NCBI GenBank assembly: GCA_031425155.1
Contig: JANPIV010000003.1
Coordinates: 16,295-80,294 of the forward strand
Length of the DNA: 64,000 bases
Direction: 5' to 3'
From: M3007 sp031425155
GTDB lineage: Bacteria > Bacteroidota > Bacteroidia > Chitinophagales > Saprospiraceae
Shown here: positions 17,277 to 25,462 of the stretch, in pieces
How the letters are laid out: each line of letters begins with the position of its first letter
Position numbering within the stretch: position 1 is the first letter of the stretch
The notes under the pieces: generated by a model
The model's database searches: none
What the model was told of the DNA's origin: nothing
What the model saw: the letters and a program-made list of their open reading frames with translations, nothing else
Translations under genes and position numbers: made by a program

Positions 17277-17323
17277 ACACAACATTAGTAGGGTTTTCAT
17301 AACATCAGTGTAATTAGCCTAAA

Positions 17324-17893
17324 CTATTTTTTGCAGGAAATAACAATAGCCGGCGGAAAATTGAGCGGCACAAAGTCCACCTCGGCATTGCCAAAAACGC
17401 GGCGATAAAAACCCACCAGTCGGGGAGAATAGTGAAACTGAATGAACCAGCCATCCGTGCGCAGCCAGCGGCGGCAATTTTTGATGATCTTATGCGTCAG
17501 TGCTTCCGGGAGCATAATAAAGGGAATGCCGGACACCACATAGTCCACGGCGGTCACCCCATTTTGCTGGAGGTAAACGCCCATATTTTCCGCCGAATCA
17601 TGGACGACCAGCAGGCGTGGATCGTCCACTTCGCGGCGGATTTGTTCCACAAAAGCCAGGTTGATTTCAAAAATGATCAACTGCGCATGTGGCCCCAGAC
17701 GACGGAGCAAATAGCGGGTGAGCACACCATCGCCAGCACCCAGCTCTACCACGACATGGGCGCGCGAAGGGTCAATTTTTGCAACGATGCTTCGGCACAA
17801 AAAACGGGAACTGGGCGCAATGCTCCCCATAGTCCGCAAACTGCGGATACCAGCGCGAAGAAAATCAAAACGTTGATGGAGGGTAGTGGACAT
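17324..17893 (-). CDS. Rossmann-fold methyltransferase (phospholipid/rRNA-type)
   Basis: 189-residue AdoMet-dependent methyltransferase resembling bacterial phosphatidylethanolamine N-methyltransferases (PmtA type) and the KsgA-like fold. It has IAPSSRFLCRSI near the N-terminus, motif I VVVELGAGDGVLTRYLL, an acidic FEINLAFVEQI after strand 2, and VDYVVSGIPFIMLP at motif IV. FIQFHYSPRLVGFYRRVF near the end fits the phospholipid group. An alternative start at 17986 would share one base with the stop of the reductase gene (TAATG), a classic coupling arrangement. I prefer 17893 because the extra 31 residues look non-conserved. It forms a minus-strand unit with the reductase. Confidence 0.75.
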   Translation of the reverse strand: MSTTLHQRFDFLRAGIRSLRTMGSIAPSSRFLCRSIVAKIDPSRAHVVVELGAGDGVLTRYLLRRLGPHAQLIIFEINLAFVEQIRREVDDPRLLVVHDSAENMGVYLQQNGVTAVDYVVSGIPFIMLPEALTHKIIKNCRRWLRTDGWFIQFHYSPRLVGFYRRVFGNAEVDFVPLNFPPAIVISCKK

Positions 17894-17985
17894 AGCAGTG
17901 ACGAAAGTAACCAGAAACCGGGAAGCAGGATGGTTAATAAAACATCCAAGCCAAGCCAACCGTAGTCTTTCGTCATAAACGCGCA

Positions 17986-19074
17986 TTAAGCGTCAAAACT
18001 TACCACCACCCGCTGGGTTTTTGGATGCGATTGGCAGGTGAGCACATAACCTGCCGCCACTTCGTCGGGTTCGAGGCCGTAATTCACGTCCATCTCCACC
18101 TGGCCTTCGAGTAATTTGGCCTTACAAGTGGAGCACACGCCGCCTTTGCAGGAAAACGGCAGATCGGCACCCGCCCGCATCGCGGCATCTAATAAAGTAC
18201 TGCCATCGGAAGGCAATTGAAAATCGAATTGGGTGCCATCCTGGATAACCGTTATTGAAGCCTGAAACGCAGATCGCTGCTTACCATCCGCATCGGTCGG
18301 CGGCTGAACCCGCCGGTACGTGCCGGTACGAGCAGTGGTAAACAGTTCAAAATGAATCTTTTGTGCGGCAACGCCCAGAGCTTCCAGCGTGTTTTTTATG
18401 TCAAACACCATTTCCTCCGGGCCGCACAGAAAAAAAGCATCCACTTCCGTGGGCTGAAACAACAGGCGGGCATAAGCGCGGCATTTTTCGCCATTCAGTC
18501 GGCCATAAAACAGGTCGCTACCCAAGGATTCGCGGCTCAGTACGTGGTGTACGGCCAGGCGGTCGGGATACAGGTTTTTGAGTTCTTCCAGTTGCTCCCG
18601 GAACACAATATGATCAAAACCGCGATTGCCATAAAACAACAAAAAACGGCTGTGTGGCTCTGCAACCAGCGTGGTTTTCAGGATACTCATCACCGGCGTA
18701 ATGCCGCTGCCCGCCACAAAACCAACGTAGAGCCGCGCCTGGGTGGCATCGAGTGGCGTAAAAAAACGGCCCTGCGGCGGCATCACTTCCAGCGTGTCGC
18801 CTACCTGCAAATGGTGATTGGCATACGCGCTGAACACGCCTTCCTCCACCCGCTTGATGGCCACCCGCAGTTCGTCCTCATGCGCACCCGTGCAGATGGA
18901 GTACGAACGCCGCACTTCCTCGCCGCCCAAATTGGTGCGTAGCGTGAGGTGCTGACCCTGCGTGAAGCGAAACTTCTCCCGCAAGTCTTCCGGCACTTCA
19001 AAAGCGATGGAGACGGTATCGGCAGTTTCGCGGCGTAAGGCCCGCACGCGGAGGGGGTAGAATTTGGTGGACAT
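17986..19074 (-). CDS. PaaE-like FAD/2Fe-2S oxidoreductase
   Basis: 362-residue electron-transfer flavoprotein of the ferredoxin-NADP reductase family with a C-terminal plant-type 2Fe-2S domain, built like the reductase subunit PaaE of phenylacetyl-CoA epoxidase. The FAD site is RRSYSICTG (about 55-63), the NADPH site is VGFVAGSGITPVMSI, and FFLCGPEEMVFDIK is the pyridine-nucleotide C-motif. The iron-sulfur cysteines are in CKGGVCSTCKAKL plus the distal YVLTCQSHP. None of paaABCD or other paa genes is nearby, so the oxygenase partner is unknown; it could serve a desaturase or hydroxylase elsewhere. The methyltransferase follows immediately. Confidence 0.88.
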   Translation of the reverse strand: MSTKFYPLRVRALRRETADTVSIAFEVPEDLREKFRFTQGQHLTLRTNLGGEEVRRSYSICTGAHEDELRVAIKRVEEGVFSAYANHHLQVGDTLEVMPPQGRFFTPLDATQARLYVGFVAGSGITPVMSILKTTLVAEPHSRFLLFYGNRGFDHIVFREQLEELKNLYPDRLAVHHVLSRESLGSDLFYGRLNGEKCRAYARLLFQPTEVDAFFLCGPEEMVFDIKNTLEALGVAAQKIHFELFTTARTGTYRRVQPPTDADGKQRSAFQASITVIQDGTQFDFQLPSDGSTLLDAAMRAGADLPFSCKGGVCSTCKAKLLEGQVEMDVNYGLEPDEVAAGYVLTCQSHPKTQRVVVSFDA

Positions 19075-19078
19075 TGGC

Positions 19079-19168
19079 TAAAAAGGCAAATGGGCAAATG
19101 AGCGAAAAAGCAAGAAGCAAAAAAGCAAATGGACCGTGGTGAGGTTCTGGTTTTTAATTGGGAAGGCA
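19079..19168. repeat. GGCAAAT/GCAAAAAAG simple repeat tract
   Basis: Units such as AAAAAGGCAAATGGGCAAAT, AGCAAGAAGCAAAAAAGCAA and GGAAGGCAAAAAAG lie upstream of the PaaE-like gene. They are the same type of repeat as at 22843, 47319, 60985 and 63085. Confidence 0.6.
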
Positions 19169-19332
19169 AAAAAGAGCAGCGCACCAGAAATGCAAAAAGT
19201 GTATTCCGTGGGGACGGGATACACTTTTTGGAATAAGGTTCTCAGTTTGCGAAACTTCCAAAGTTCCGAAAACGTATGCGGCACTCAATAAGCACATTTA
19301 CAAAACTTAAAAAAGTTTCGCAAACGGGATGC

Positions 19333-19602
19333 TTAGGCAGCGACGGCGGCGGCCAGGTGATTCACATGACGCATCAGGCCGCTTTTCAGGTTGGCGGCTT
19401 TGTTGCGGTGGATGGTGCCACGCTTGGCGAGGCGATCAATCATGCTGACCACTTTGGGCAGGAATTTTTCCGCTTCGGCTTTGTCTTTCAGCTCGCGCAG
19501 GTTTTTGATCGCAGTACGCGCCGTTTTTTTGTAATAACGGTTTTGCAGACGGCGTTTTTCAGTTTGACGGATGCGCTTGAGTGCAGAACGATGGTGAGCC
19601 AT
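19333..19602 (-). CDS. rpsT: 30S ribosomal protein S20
   Basis: 89-residue primary 16S rRNA-binding protein. MAHHRSALKRIRQTEKRRLQNRYYKK is the family N-terminus, followed by ARTAIKNLRELKD and the C-terminal KRGTIHRNKAANLKSGLMRHV. It is monocistronic, with a candidate TACCTTTG -7 box about 60 bases upstream. Confidence 0.97.
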   Translation of the reverse strand: MAHHRSALKRIRQTEKRRLQNRYYKKTARTAIKNLRELKDKAEAEKFLPKVVSMIDRLAKRGTIHRNKAANLKSGLMRHVNHLAAAVAA

Positions 19603-20061
19603 GTGGTATAAAATAAAAGGTATAAAAGTTGAAAAAAAGTGGGTTTTCCTTTTGGGCGGGCAAAGGTAGCGTTTTTGGCTGGAAAAGAAAAAGTTGGATG
19701 AAATTTTTTCTGGAAGATTGTTTTGAAGGGGAATTCTATTTCAAAAGTACTGTGGGTAATGCCGCGACAAAGGAGTAATTAGAAACATAAGCCTTACACT
19801 GCACACGACAAGGTTGAATTTTTAATCAGCAACAAAAAACTTGGCTTGGCATACTCACTGGCAACCCAAAAAATATGTCAAAAGCCCGAAGATTTTCCCA
19901 AAAAACACGCCCCAACCCTACCGACACAGTATTTTTGCAACCCGATTTTGGTCGGGCGGATATTTTCACCGAATTTTTGACGTTTGGTAAACTTGCCCTG
20001 CCAACCAATATTTAGTTTAAACCATTGATCCTGAATCATATAGTCCGAATAGCAGCACACA
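19603..20061. other. Divergent intergenic region rpsT / 2-oxoglutarate dehydrogenase
   Basis: Roughly 460 bases with no convincing gene. It holds the rpsT -7 box and a small hairpin, CCCGATTTTGGTCGGG (about 19940-19955), related to the repeat at 9880-9953. Confidence 0.5.
19661..19668 (-). promoter_or_regulatory. Bacteroidota -7 box (TACCTTTG) upstream of rpsT
   Basis: Exact TAnnTTTG match on the minus strand, giving an expected leader of about 50 bases before the S20 start. The -33 region is T-rich but not a clear TTTG. Confidence 0.5.
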
Positions 20062-22842
20062 ATGAAAGACGATTCGCCCGTTTTCAACGCCCATCCGCAA
20101 TATATTGACTCCATGTACCAATCCTGGCAGGCTGACCCGCAGTCGGTCGAAAATGATTGGGCGGCGTTCTTTCGCGGATTCGATTTTGCCGTCACTTCCG
20201 CCAATGGGAATGGCCATGCCGATAATAACGGGGCAACCGACAATAGGGCAACCGCAAGGGTTGCCCCTACGGATGCCGTGCAACTACAAAAGGAATTTGC
20301 CGTCATCGGTCTCATCCACGGTTATCGCGACCGGGGTCATACCCTTTCCACGACCAATCCGCTTAAACCCCGCAAAGACCGCAAGCCCCGGCTTTCGCTG
20401 GCCGATTATGGCCTGACGGATGCCGATCTTGATCTGCGTTTTGCCGCAGGCTTCGAACTGGAAATGCCGAATGCCACACTGCGCGAGATCGTGGATCGGC
20501 TCAAGGCCATTTACTGCGGCAATATCGGTTTTGAAAGCACCCACGTCTTTGATAAAGGCAAACGACAATGGCTGCGCGAGCGCATCGAGCGCCGCAATCT
20601 GGCCCCCGATTTTGGTTTTTCAGTCGAAAAAAAGAAGCGTATTTTTGAAAAACTGAACGGCGCGGTGGGTTTTGAACAGTTTTTGGCCACCAAATTCGTC
20701 GGGCAAAAACGCTTTGGTCTGGAAGGCGGTGAAGCGACGATTCCCGCTTTGGATGCCATGATTAATAAGGCCGCCGAAAGCGAAGTGCCCGTGGAAGAAG
20801 TGGTGATCGGCATGGCCCACCGGGGCCGCCTGAATGTACTCTGCAATGTGGTCGGTAAGACCTACGAGCAGATTTTCAACGCTTTTGAATCCAAGACTGT
20901 CCCGGACCAGACCTATGGTTCCGGCGACGTAAAATACCACCAAGGTTACTCGTCACAGACGCAGGCGGCCAACGGTAAGTCTGTGTATGTCAAACTGTTG
21001 CCCAATCCCAGCCACCTCGAAGCGGTAAATCCGGTGGTGGAAGGTTTTTGCCGCGCCAAACTCGACATTCTGTACGGCAGTATGTACGACCGCATTCTGC
21101 CCATCCTGATCCACGGCGACGCGGCCGTAGCGGGCCAGGGCATTGTCTATGAAGTGACGCAGATGATGAGCCTCAAAGGTTTCAACACCGGCGGCACGGT
21201 GCATTTGGTCATCAATAACCAGATTGGTTTTACGACCGATTGGGAGGACGCGCGCTCCAGTACCTATTGTACGAGCATCGCCGAGGTGGTGCAGGCACCC
21301 GTGTTTCACGTCAATGGTGACGACCCGGAAGCCGTGGTGTATGCCGTGGAACTGGCCACCGAATTCCGGCAGGTCTTCAACACCGATGTGTTTATTGATA
21401 TGGTGTGCTACCGCCGCAATGGTCACAACGAGAGCGACGAACCGCGCTTTACGCAACCGGCCATGTGGAAACTGATTGAGGCCCACCCCGATTTGCGCAA
21501 AATTTATTTCGACCGCCTGGTGGCGCGTGGCGATCTGGATGAAGCCCTGGCCCTGAACATGGAAGCCACCTTTAAGGCCGACTTGCAGGCCCGTCTGGAA
21601 CAGGTGCGCCAGCATCCGCTGCCCTACACGTATCAGGAGCCGGAACTGGCCTGGAAAGCCCTGAAAAAAACTGCCGATGACGTTGATTTTCAGGATAGTC
21701 CGGAGACGGGTGTTGCCCGCGACATCATTGATAAATTACTGAATCACCTGCTGACTTTCCCGGAGGGGTTCAAGCCGTTGCCGCAGATTGCCAAATTGAC
21801 AGAAGCGAAAAAGCAACTGGTCGCCACGGGCAAAATAGACTGGCAACTCGGCGAATTGCTCGCTTATGGCAGCCTGCTGCTGGAAGGCCATGACGTGCGG
21901 ATGAGCGGTCAGGATGTGAAACGCGGCACGTTCAGCCACCGCCACGCCTGCATCATTGATTCCGAGAACTATCAGGAAATCAATCGGTTAGATGGATTGA
22001 GCGACCGGCAGGGCAAGTTCCGTATTTTCAATTCGCTGCTCAGTGAGTACGCGGTATTGGGTTTTGAATACGGTTATTCTTTGGCCACGCCCGACGCTTT
22101 GGTGTTGTGGGAAGCGCAGTTTGGCGATTTTGTCAACGGGGCCAGTACCATCATTGACCAGTTCGTTTTTGCCGGCGAAAGCAAATGGGGCCGGATGAGC
22201 GGCCTAGTAATGCTGTTGCCACATGGTTATGAAGGTCAGGGGCCGGAGCACTCTTCGGCGCGTTTCGAGCGGTTTTTGCAGGGCTGCGCCCAAAATAACG
22301 TGACCGTCGCCAACGTCACTTCCGCGTCCAATTTCTTCCATTTGCTGCGTCGCCAGATAGCGCGTCCGTTCCGTAAACCATTGGTCGTCATGTCGCCCAA
22401 ATCGGCCCTGCGTGCGCCGTACAACCTCGGCGACATCAGCGAACTCGAAACGGGCAACCATTTCCAGGAAATTCTGGATGACCGCCAGGCCGATCCGAAG
22501 CAGGTGAAACGCCTGCTGGTATGTAGTGGCAAAGTGTATTACGATCTGCTCAAACGCCAGCAAGACGAGAAACGCACCGATGTAGCCATTGCGCGGCTGG
22601 AACAGGTGTATCCGTTTCCGAAAACCCAGTTTGATGCTTTGCTGAAACGCTACGGTCAGCCCGAATTACTGTGGGTGCAGGAAGAACCGGCCAATATGGG
22701 CGCGTGGAGTTATGTAGCGACCCATCATTATGAATATGGCTGGAAACTGGTGAGCCGTTCGGCGGCTGCTTCTCCGGCCACGGGCTTCCTGAAAAAACAC
22801 GAACAGGAACAGGGGGAAATTGTGGACAAGGCCTTTAAGTAA
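20062..22842 (+). CDS. sucA: 2-oxoglutarate dehydrogenase E1 component
   Basis: Thiamine-diphosphate-dependent decarboxylase of the TCA-cycle 2-oxoglutarate dehydrogenase complex; 926 residues is normal. The N-terminus has YIDSMYQSWQADPQSVENDW, the E2-binding region typical of OdhA/SucA. The catalytic core shows VVIGMAHRGRLNVLCNVVGK, YGSGDVKYHQGYSS, LLPNPSHLEAVNPVVEG, the ThDP site IHGDAAVAGQGIVYE, and YRRNGHNESDEPRFTQP. C-terminal marks are SHRHA, LWEAQFGDFVNGAS, LLPHGYEGQGPEHSSARFER and WVQEEPANMGAW. The linker near residues 50-75 is encoded partly by a palindromic repeat. The E2 gene (sucB) is not adjacent. A terminator-like hairpin follows. Confidence 0.97.
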   Translation: MKDDSPVFNAHPQYIDSMYQSWQADPQSVENDWAAFFRGFDFAVTSANGNGHADNNGATDNRATARVAPTDAVQLQKEFAVIGLIHGYRDRGHTLSTTNPLKPRKDRKPRLSLADYGLTDADLDLRFAAGFELEMPNATLREIVDRLKAIYCGNIGFESTHVFDKGKRQWLRERIERRNLAPDFGFSVEKKKRIFEKLNGAVGFEQFLATKFVGQKRFGLEGGEATIPALDAMINKAAESEVPVEEVVIGMAHRGRLNVLCNVVGKTYEQIFNAFESKTVPDQTYGSGDVKYHQGYSSQTQAANGKSVYVKLLPNPSHLEAVNPVVEGFCRAKLDILYGSMYDRILPILIHGDAAVAGQGIVYEVTQMMSLKGFNTGGTVHLVINNQIGFTTDWEDARSSTYCTSIAEVVQAPVFHVNGDDPEAVVYAVELATEFRQVFNTDVFIDMVCYRRNGHNESDEPRFTQPAMWKLIEAHPDLRKIYFDRLVARGDLDEALALNMEATFKADLQARLEQVRQHPLPYTYQEPELAWKALKKTADDVDFQDSPETGVARDIIDKLLNHLLTFPEGFKPLPQIAKLTEAKKQLVATGKIDWQLGELLAYGSLLLEGHDVRMSGQDVKRGTFSHRHACIIDSENYQEINRLDGLSDRQGKFRIFNSLLSEYAVLGFEYGYSLATPDALVLWEAQFGDFVNGASTIIDQFVFAGESKWGRMSGLVMLLPHGYEGQGPEHSSARFERFLQGCAQNNVTVANVTSASNFFHLLRRQIARPFRKPLVVMSPKSALRAPYNLGDISELETGNHFQEILDDRQADPKQVKRLLVCSGKVYYDLLKRQQDEKRTDVAIARLEQVYPFPKTQFDALLKRYGQPELLWVQEEPANMGAWSYVATHHYEYGWKLVSRSAAASPATGFLKKHEQEQGEIVDKAFK
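20245..20268. repeat. REP-like palindrome inside the sucA reading frame
   Basis: AGGGCAACCGCAAGGGTTGCCCCT forms an 8-bp stem (GGGCAACC/GGTTGCCC) with a GCAAG loop; a partial copy (GGGGCAACCGACAAT) precedes it at 20230. Translated in frame it gives a short linker (RATARVAPT) between the N-terminal arm and the catalytic core. Confidence 0.7.
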
Positions 22843-22906
22843 AAAAGCAAAAGGCAATAAGCAAGTGGAGCAAAGCGACATCTCGGTTTTTACCGGGATT
22901 GGCAAT
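22843..22906. repeat. GCAAAA-type simple repeat plus adjoining hairpin
   Basis: AAAAAAGCAAAAGGCAATAAGCAAG is followed by GGAGCAAAGCGACATCTCGG and TTTTTACCGGGATTGGCA. The second part resembles GCAGCGAAATCCCGACTTCT with ATCGGGCA at 63148, suggesting one composite repeat family. Confidence 0.55.
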
Positions 22907-22981
22907 GAAAACCAGTACATTACACAAGATCAGGTTAAACTAATTGTGCTGAAGTACTTAATATTTGTTTAGGTTTTCTAT

Positions 22982-23021
22982 AAAAGCGGTTTTTTCCAGA
23001 AATGGAAGGAACCGCTTTTTC
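22982..23021 (+). terminator. Terminator-like hairpin after sucA
   Basis: AAAAGCGGTT pairs with AACCGCTTTTT, with an inner TTTCCAGAAATGGAA hairpin, and a T-rich tail follows. It lies 140 bases past the sucA stop and 55 before the lipoprotein gene. Confidence 0.6.
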
Positions 23022-23075
23022 ATTTTTTACTAACCATTTGCGCCTTTTTACCGTCTTCTCAAAAACACATAAACG

Positions 23076-23651
23076 ATGACTAAAAACCTTTTACCCCTAT
23101 TTGTTTGCTGCACATTATTATCCGGCTGTTGCTGGAACGAACCCGAAGGTACTACTGAACTCGTTCGGCGAGAGGTTAGAATGCTGGTACCTTATGCAGA
23201 TCAACAAAAAGTGAATTTCTTATCCTCTTCCGGCGATACTTTACGAATATTAGTAGAAAGTATCCAAGAGTTTGATGGAGGGTCGTGCGCAGAATGCTGT
23301 GAAAATAAGCGGGAAGAATTTCTGACTATTGCCTTGAATGGACCAGATAGCGCATTTGCTTACGTTGCACTTATGGCCAGTACAATGCAAATTGGTTTTG
23401 TATTATCAGATGTCTATTTGGGATTAGCAGTAGATGCTACGGGCAGCGTGGTCTGTGATTCTACTTTGGCGACCCCTTCCCGCTGTCTGGATAGCCTGAT
23501 TGTACAAGGGAAAGTCTATAAAAATATTTACCAACTGGATAGCGGGCCTCGGGTAACTACTGCCGCGACTCCCATTCGTATATTTTATCAGGCGGAAAAA
23601 GGCCTTTTGCGTATTGAAAGAAACAATGGAGAAATTCTAGAAGTACTATAA
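23076..23651 (+). CDS. Hypothetical lipoprotein
   Basis: 191-residue protein with a lipobox (CCTLLSGCCWN; lipidated Cys near residue 18), so it is membrane-anchored in the envelope. The mature part has a cysteine cluster GGSCAECCENK and later single cysteines (VVCDSTL, SRCLD), suggesting disulfides. The end (RIFYQAEKGLLRIERNNGEILEV) is the beta-strand pattern common in small Saprospiraceae lipoproteins whose last strands mimic a secreted-protein tail. No domain was recognised. It stands alone after sucA, and a mobile palindromic element follows 90 bases later. Confidence 0.72.
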   Translation: MTKNLLPLFVCCTLLSGCCWNEPEGTTELVRREVRMLVPYADQQKVNFLSSSGDTLRILVESIQEFDGGSCAECCENKREEFLTIALNGPDSAFAYVALMASTMQIGFVLSDVYLGLAVDATGSVVCDSTLATPSRCLDSLIVQGKVYKNIYQLDSGPRVTTAATPIRIFYQAEKGLLRIERNNGEILEVL

Positions 23652-23740
23652 AAAAATGTGCTGACGTACTGCCCGATTAGAAAAAGGCATTGCGTCAGCA
23701 CATATATTTACTACCTCTATATTCACACTAATACAAAACA

Positions 23741-23843
23741 GGTGCATTTCAAACTTTCGCACCCATCTAAACCTGTAAGTCTAAACCTGTAAGGTTTCAA
23801 AAAACCTTACAGGTTTGGTGAAAAGGAAGGTTTGAAATGCCCC
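23741..23843. repeat. MITE-like palindromic element, copy 1
   Basis: Terminal inverted repeats GGTGCATTTCAAACTTTCG and AAGGTTTGAAATGCCCC flank a central palindrome AAACCTGTAAGGTTTCAA / AACCTTACAGGTTT. Relative to copy 2 at 52491-52582 it is in reverse orientation, with a 14-bp internal duplication (TCTAAACCTGTAAG) and the loop reading the other way. The flanks TACAAAAC and TAAAAAAC differ by one base and may be a decayed target duplication. Confidence 0.85.
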
Positions 23844-23851
23844 TAAAAAAC

Positions 23852-24262
23852 CTATAGTTCGTGCAGGCGATTTCTTAGACTGGAAACCCTCTTCCGCAGA
23901 TTGCCGATCAATTCAGCCTTGGTATTAGCCACACCGACCTCGCTGGCGTCTTTTCCCTGGATCATATTCAATATTTTTGGCAAATTGCGGATAATCAGCG
24001 GCACCGCGATTTGTGCAACAATACCCAGCAACGGGTGACGGATTCCACGCGGCAATATAGTGAGAGCCAGTCGGGCAGTCTGGGTCGCGAAGGTGTTGTC
24101 GCGGAAGCTGTCGGCAGCCTCACTAATAACGTGTTTAGCCAGGGTCAGCGGTTTCAAAGAGGATTTTATATCCGTCATATCACCATTGATCAAATTTTTC
24201 TGCCTTTCAAGGTGGGCCATCAGGCGTGTGCGTTCAGCACTATATTGTGGAAGGGACTTCAT
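23852..24262 (-). CDS. Hypothetical protein of the YtxH/holin-III cluster
   Basis: About 136 residues from MKSLPQYSAERTRLMAHLER. It has a basic, helical N-terminal half (LINGDMTDIKSSLKPLTLAKHVI), a mid hydrophobic stretch (LLGIVAQIAVPLIIRNLPKILNMI) that may lie on or in the membrane, and a helical basic end (LIGNLRKRVSSLRNRLHEL). It overlaps the end of the upstream holin-like gene by 23 bases, implying translational coupling. No family was recognised, but the position after YtxH and YqjE-like genes parallels three-gene YqjC/YqjD/YqjE-like stress clusters. A start at 24337 is open but lies deep within the upstream gene. Confidence 0.65.
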   Translation of the reverse strand: MKSLPQYSAERTRLMAHLERQKNLINGDMTDIKSSLKPLTLAKHVISEAADSFRDNTFATQTARLALTILPRGIRHPLLGIVAQIAVPLIIRNLPKILNMIQGKDASEVGVANTKAELIGNLRKRVSSLRNRLHEL

Positions 24263-24623
24263 CGGGATCGCTGTCTTTAATAGATTTGAGAATAGAGGTA
24301 CTGACCACATTGCGTACATAAGCATGGGCGAAGACAATACCTAATATCAATAAGACCACAAATATGCCTGCCACGATAAAATAACCGGCTGCCGGATTGT
24401 CTAGTGCCCGGCCAATACTAATGGCTACTCCAATACTGGCAAAAATGAGAATAATGCTGCCAAAAAGCACCGCCAGCAGACCGGAGATAACACTGGACAA
24501 AGCATTCATCCCTTTCTCGGTCAGTTGCAGGAGAAAAAGGTCCCAACGGGTGTCGAGATATTCAATAATGTGGGAAGAAAGTTCCCCTAATCGGGAACGG
24601 GATTCGTCATTGATAATTTCCAT
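24240..24623 (-). CDS. Holin superfamily III (YqjE-like) membrane protein
   Basis: 127-residue inner-membrane protein with two hydrophobic helices, about 45-70 (VISGLLAVLFGSIILIFASIG) and 82-108 (GYFIVAGIFVVLLILGIVFAH). The N-terminal amphipathic helix LGELSSHIIEYLDTRWDLFLLQL matches the phage_holin_3_6/YqjE group. Despite the name, chromosomal members are not prophage lysis genes; they sit with YtxH/YqjD-type membrane-tethered proteins. No phage genes are nearby. It is the second gene of a minus-strand trio. Confidence 0.8.
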   Translation of the reverse strand: MEIINDESRSRLGELSSHIIEYLDTRWDLFLLQLTEKGMNALSSVISGLLAVLFGSIILIFASIGVAISIGRALDNPAAGYFIVAGIFVVLLILGIVFAHAYVRNVVSTSILKSIKDSDPDEVPSTI

Positions 24624-24750
24624 AGTGTGGTCGTAAAATAGGTCGGGAGGGGCAGATAGCCAGCAAATCTTTCAACTCACTATGCTATACTCTGCACCTC
24701 CCGACTAGTAAGTGAAAACTGCCGACCCATTTTATCAGCAGCAGGAAATA

Positions 24751-25245
24751 TTACGAGATCCGGTCTTTCACCTCATTGGCAGTACGCTTCGCCTGATCTA
24801 CGCCGGTATTAACGGCGTTTTCAGCGCGATTGCCAATATTTCTGGCCTGGTCACCGGCATTTCTTGCCATATCAGCACCACGGTCGGCCATCTTGTTGAC
24901 TTGGTTGCCGGCACGATCAACGGCATTTTCTGCGTCGTCCGCTACATCACTGGCCTTGTTTTTGGCAGATTTCCACCATTTTTTGCCATTTTGTAGTATA
25001 TGACCGATAAAATCGTCCAGTTCATCGGCAGCAACGCCTGCACTTTCCTTCGCTTTACCTTTCACCTCATACCAGGAATTCTTGCCTTGTGCGACCAGTT
25101 CATTGAGCTGTTCGGCAGACATATTGCCAACCTTGCGAATTTTCTGGCGGGTTTCCTTACCAGACTGCGGAGCCAGGAGCAAACCAACGGCAGCACCAAT
25201 GGCAGCACCACCCAAAATGGCACTGATCAAATTTTTGTTAGACAT
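24751..25245 (-). CDS. YtxH domain protein with apolipoprotein-like repeats
   Basis: 164 residues. An N-terminal glycine-zipper hydrophobic segment (ISAILGGAAIGAAVGLLLAP) is followed by QSGKETRQKIRK, the YtxH signature. The remainder is a long amphipathic helix with 11-residue-like repeats (ADDAENAVDRAGNQV, GADMARNAGDQARNIG, AENAVNTGVDQAKRTANEV), similar to LEA/apolipophorin-type stress proteins. It is expected to be membrane-tethered and stress-related. It is the first gene of the trio with the holin-like and small hypothetical proteins. Confidence 0.85.
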   Translation of the reverse strand: MSNKNLISAILGGAAIGAAVGLLLAPQSGKETRQKIRKVGNMSAEQLNELVAQGKNSWYEVKGKAKESAGVAADELDDFIGHILQNGKKWWKSAKNKASDVADDAENAVDRAGNQVNKMADRGADMARNAGDQARNIGNRAENAVNTGVDQAKRTANEVKDRIS

Positions 25246-25462
25246 AACATTAAGAATTTTCGGTTAGTTAATAATTGTTTCAAAACGTGGTAGTAAGAAA
25301 TGTGTGCCAATGTAGTGCTGCCCAACCTTAGGCATATCTGTGGACACACAAATCTTCATTTGCGGAATCCTGGGGAAAAACCGCCCCAATATCCGTCTTT
25401 TCTGCATGGAACGAAGATTTACTTGAAATAGTGCAAAAGAATAACCCCAAAAAACTACTGGG

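Noticed and set aside
17986..19074. Phenylacetate degradation operon
   Set aside because: Only a PaaE-like reductase is present; paaABCD, paaK and other pathway genes are absent.
24240..24623. Prophage or lysis cassette suggested by the holin-like gene
   Set aside because: No phage structural, endolysin or integrase genes surround it; the YqjE-like family is chromosomal.
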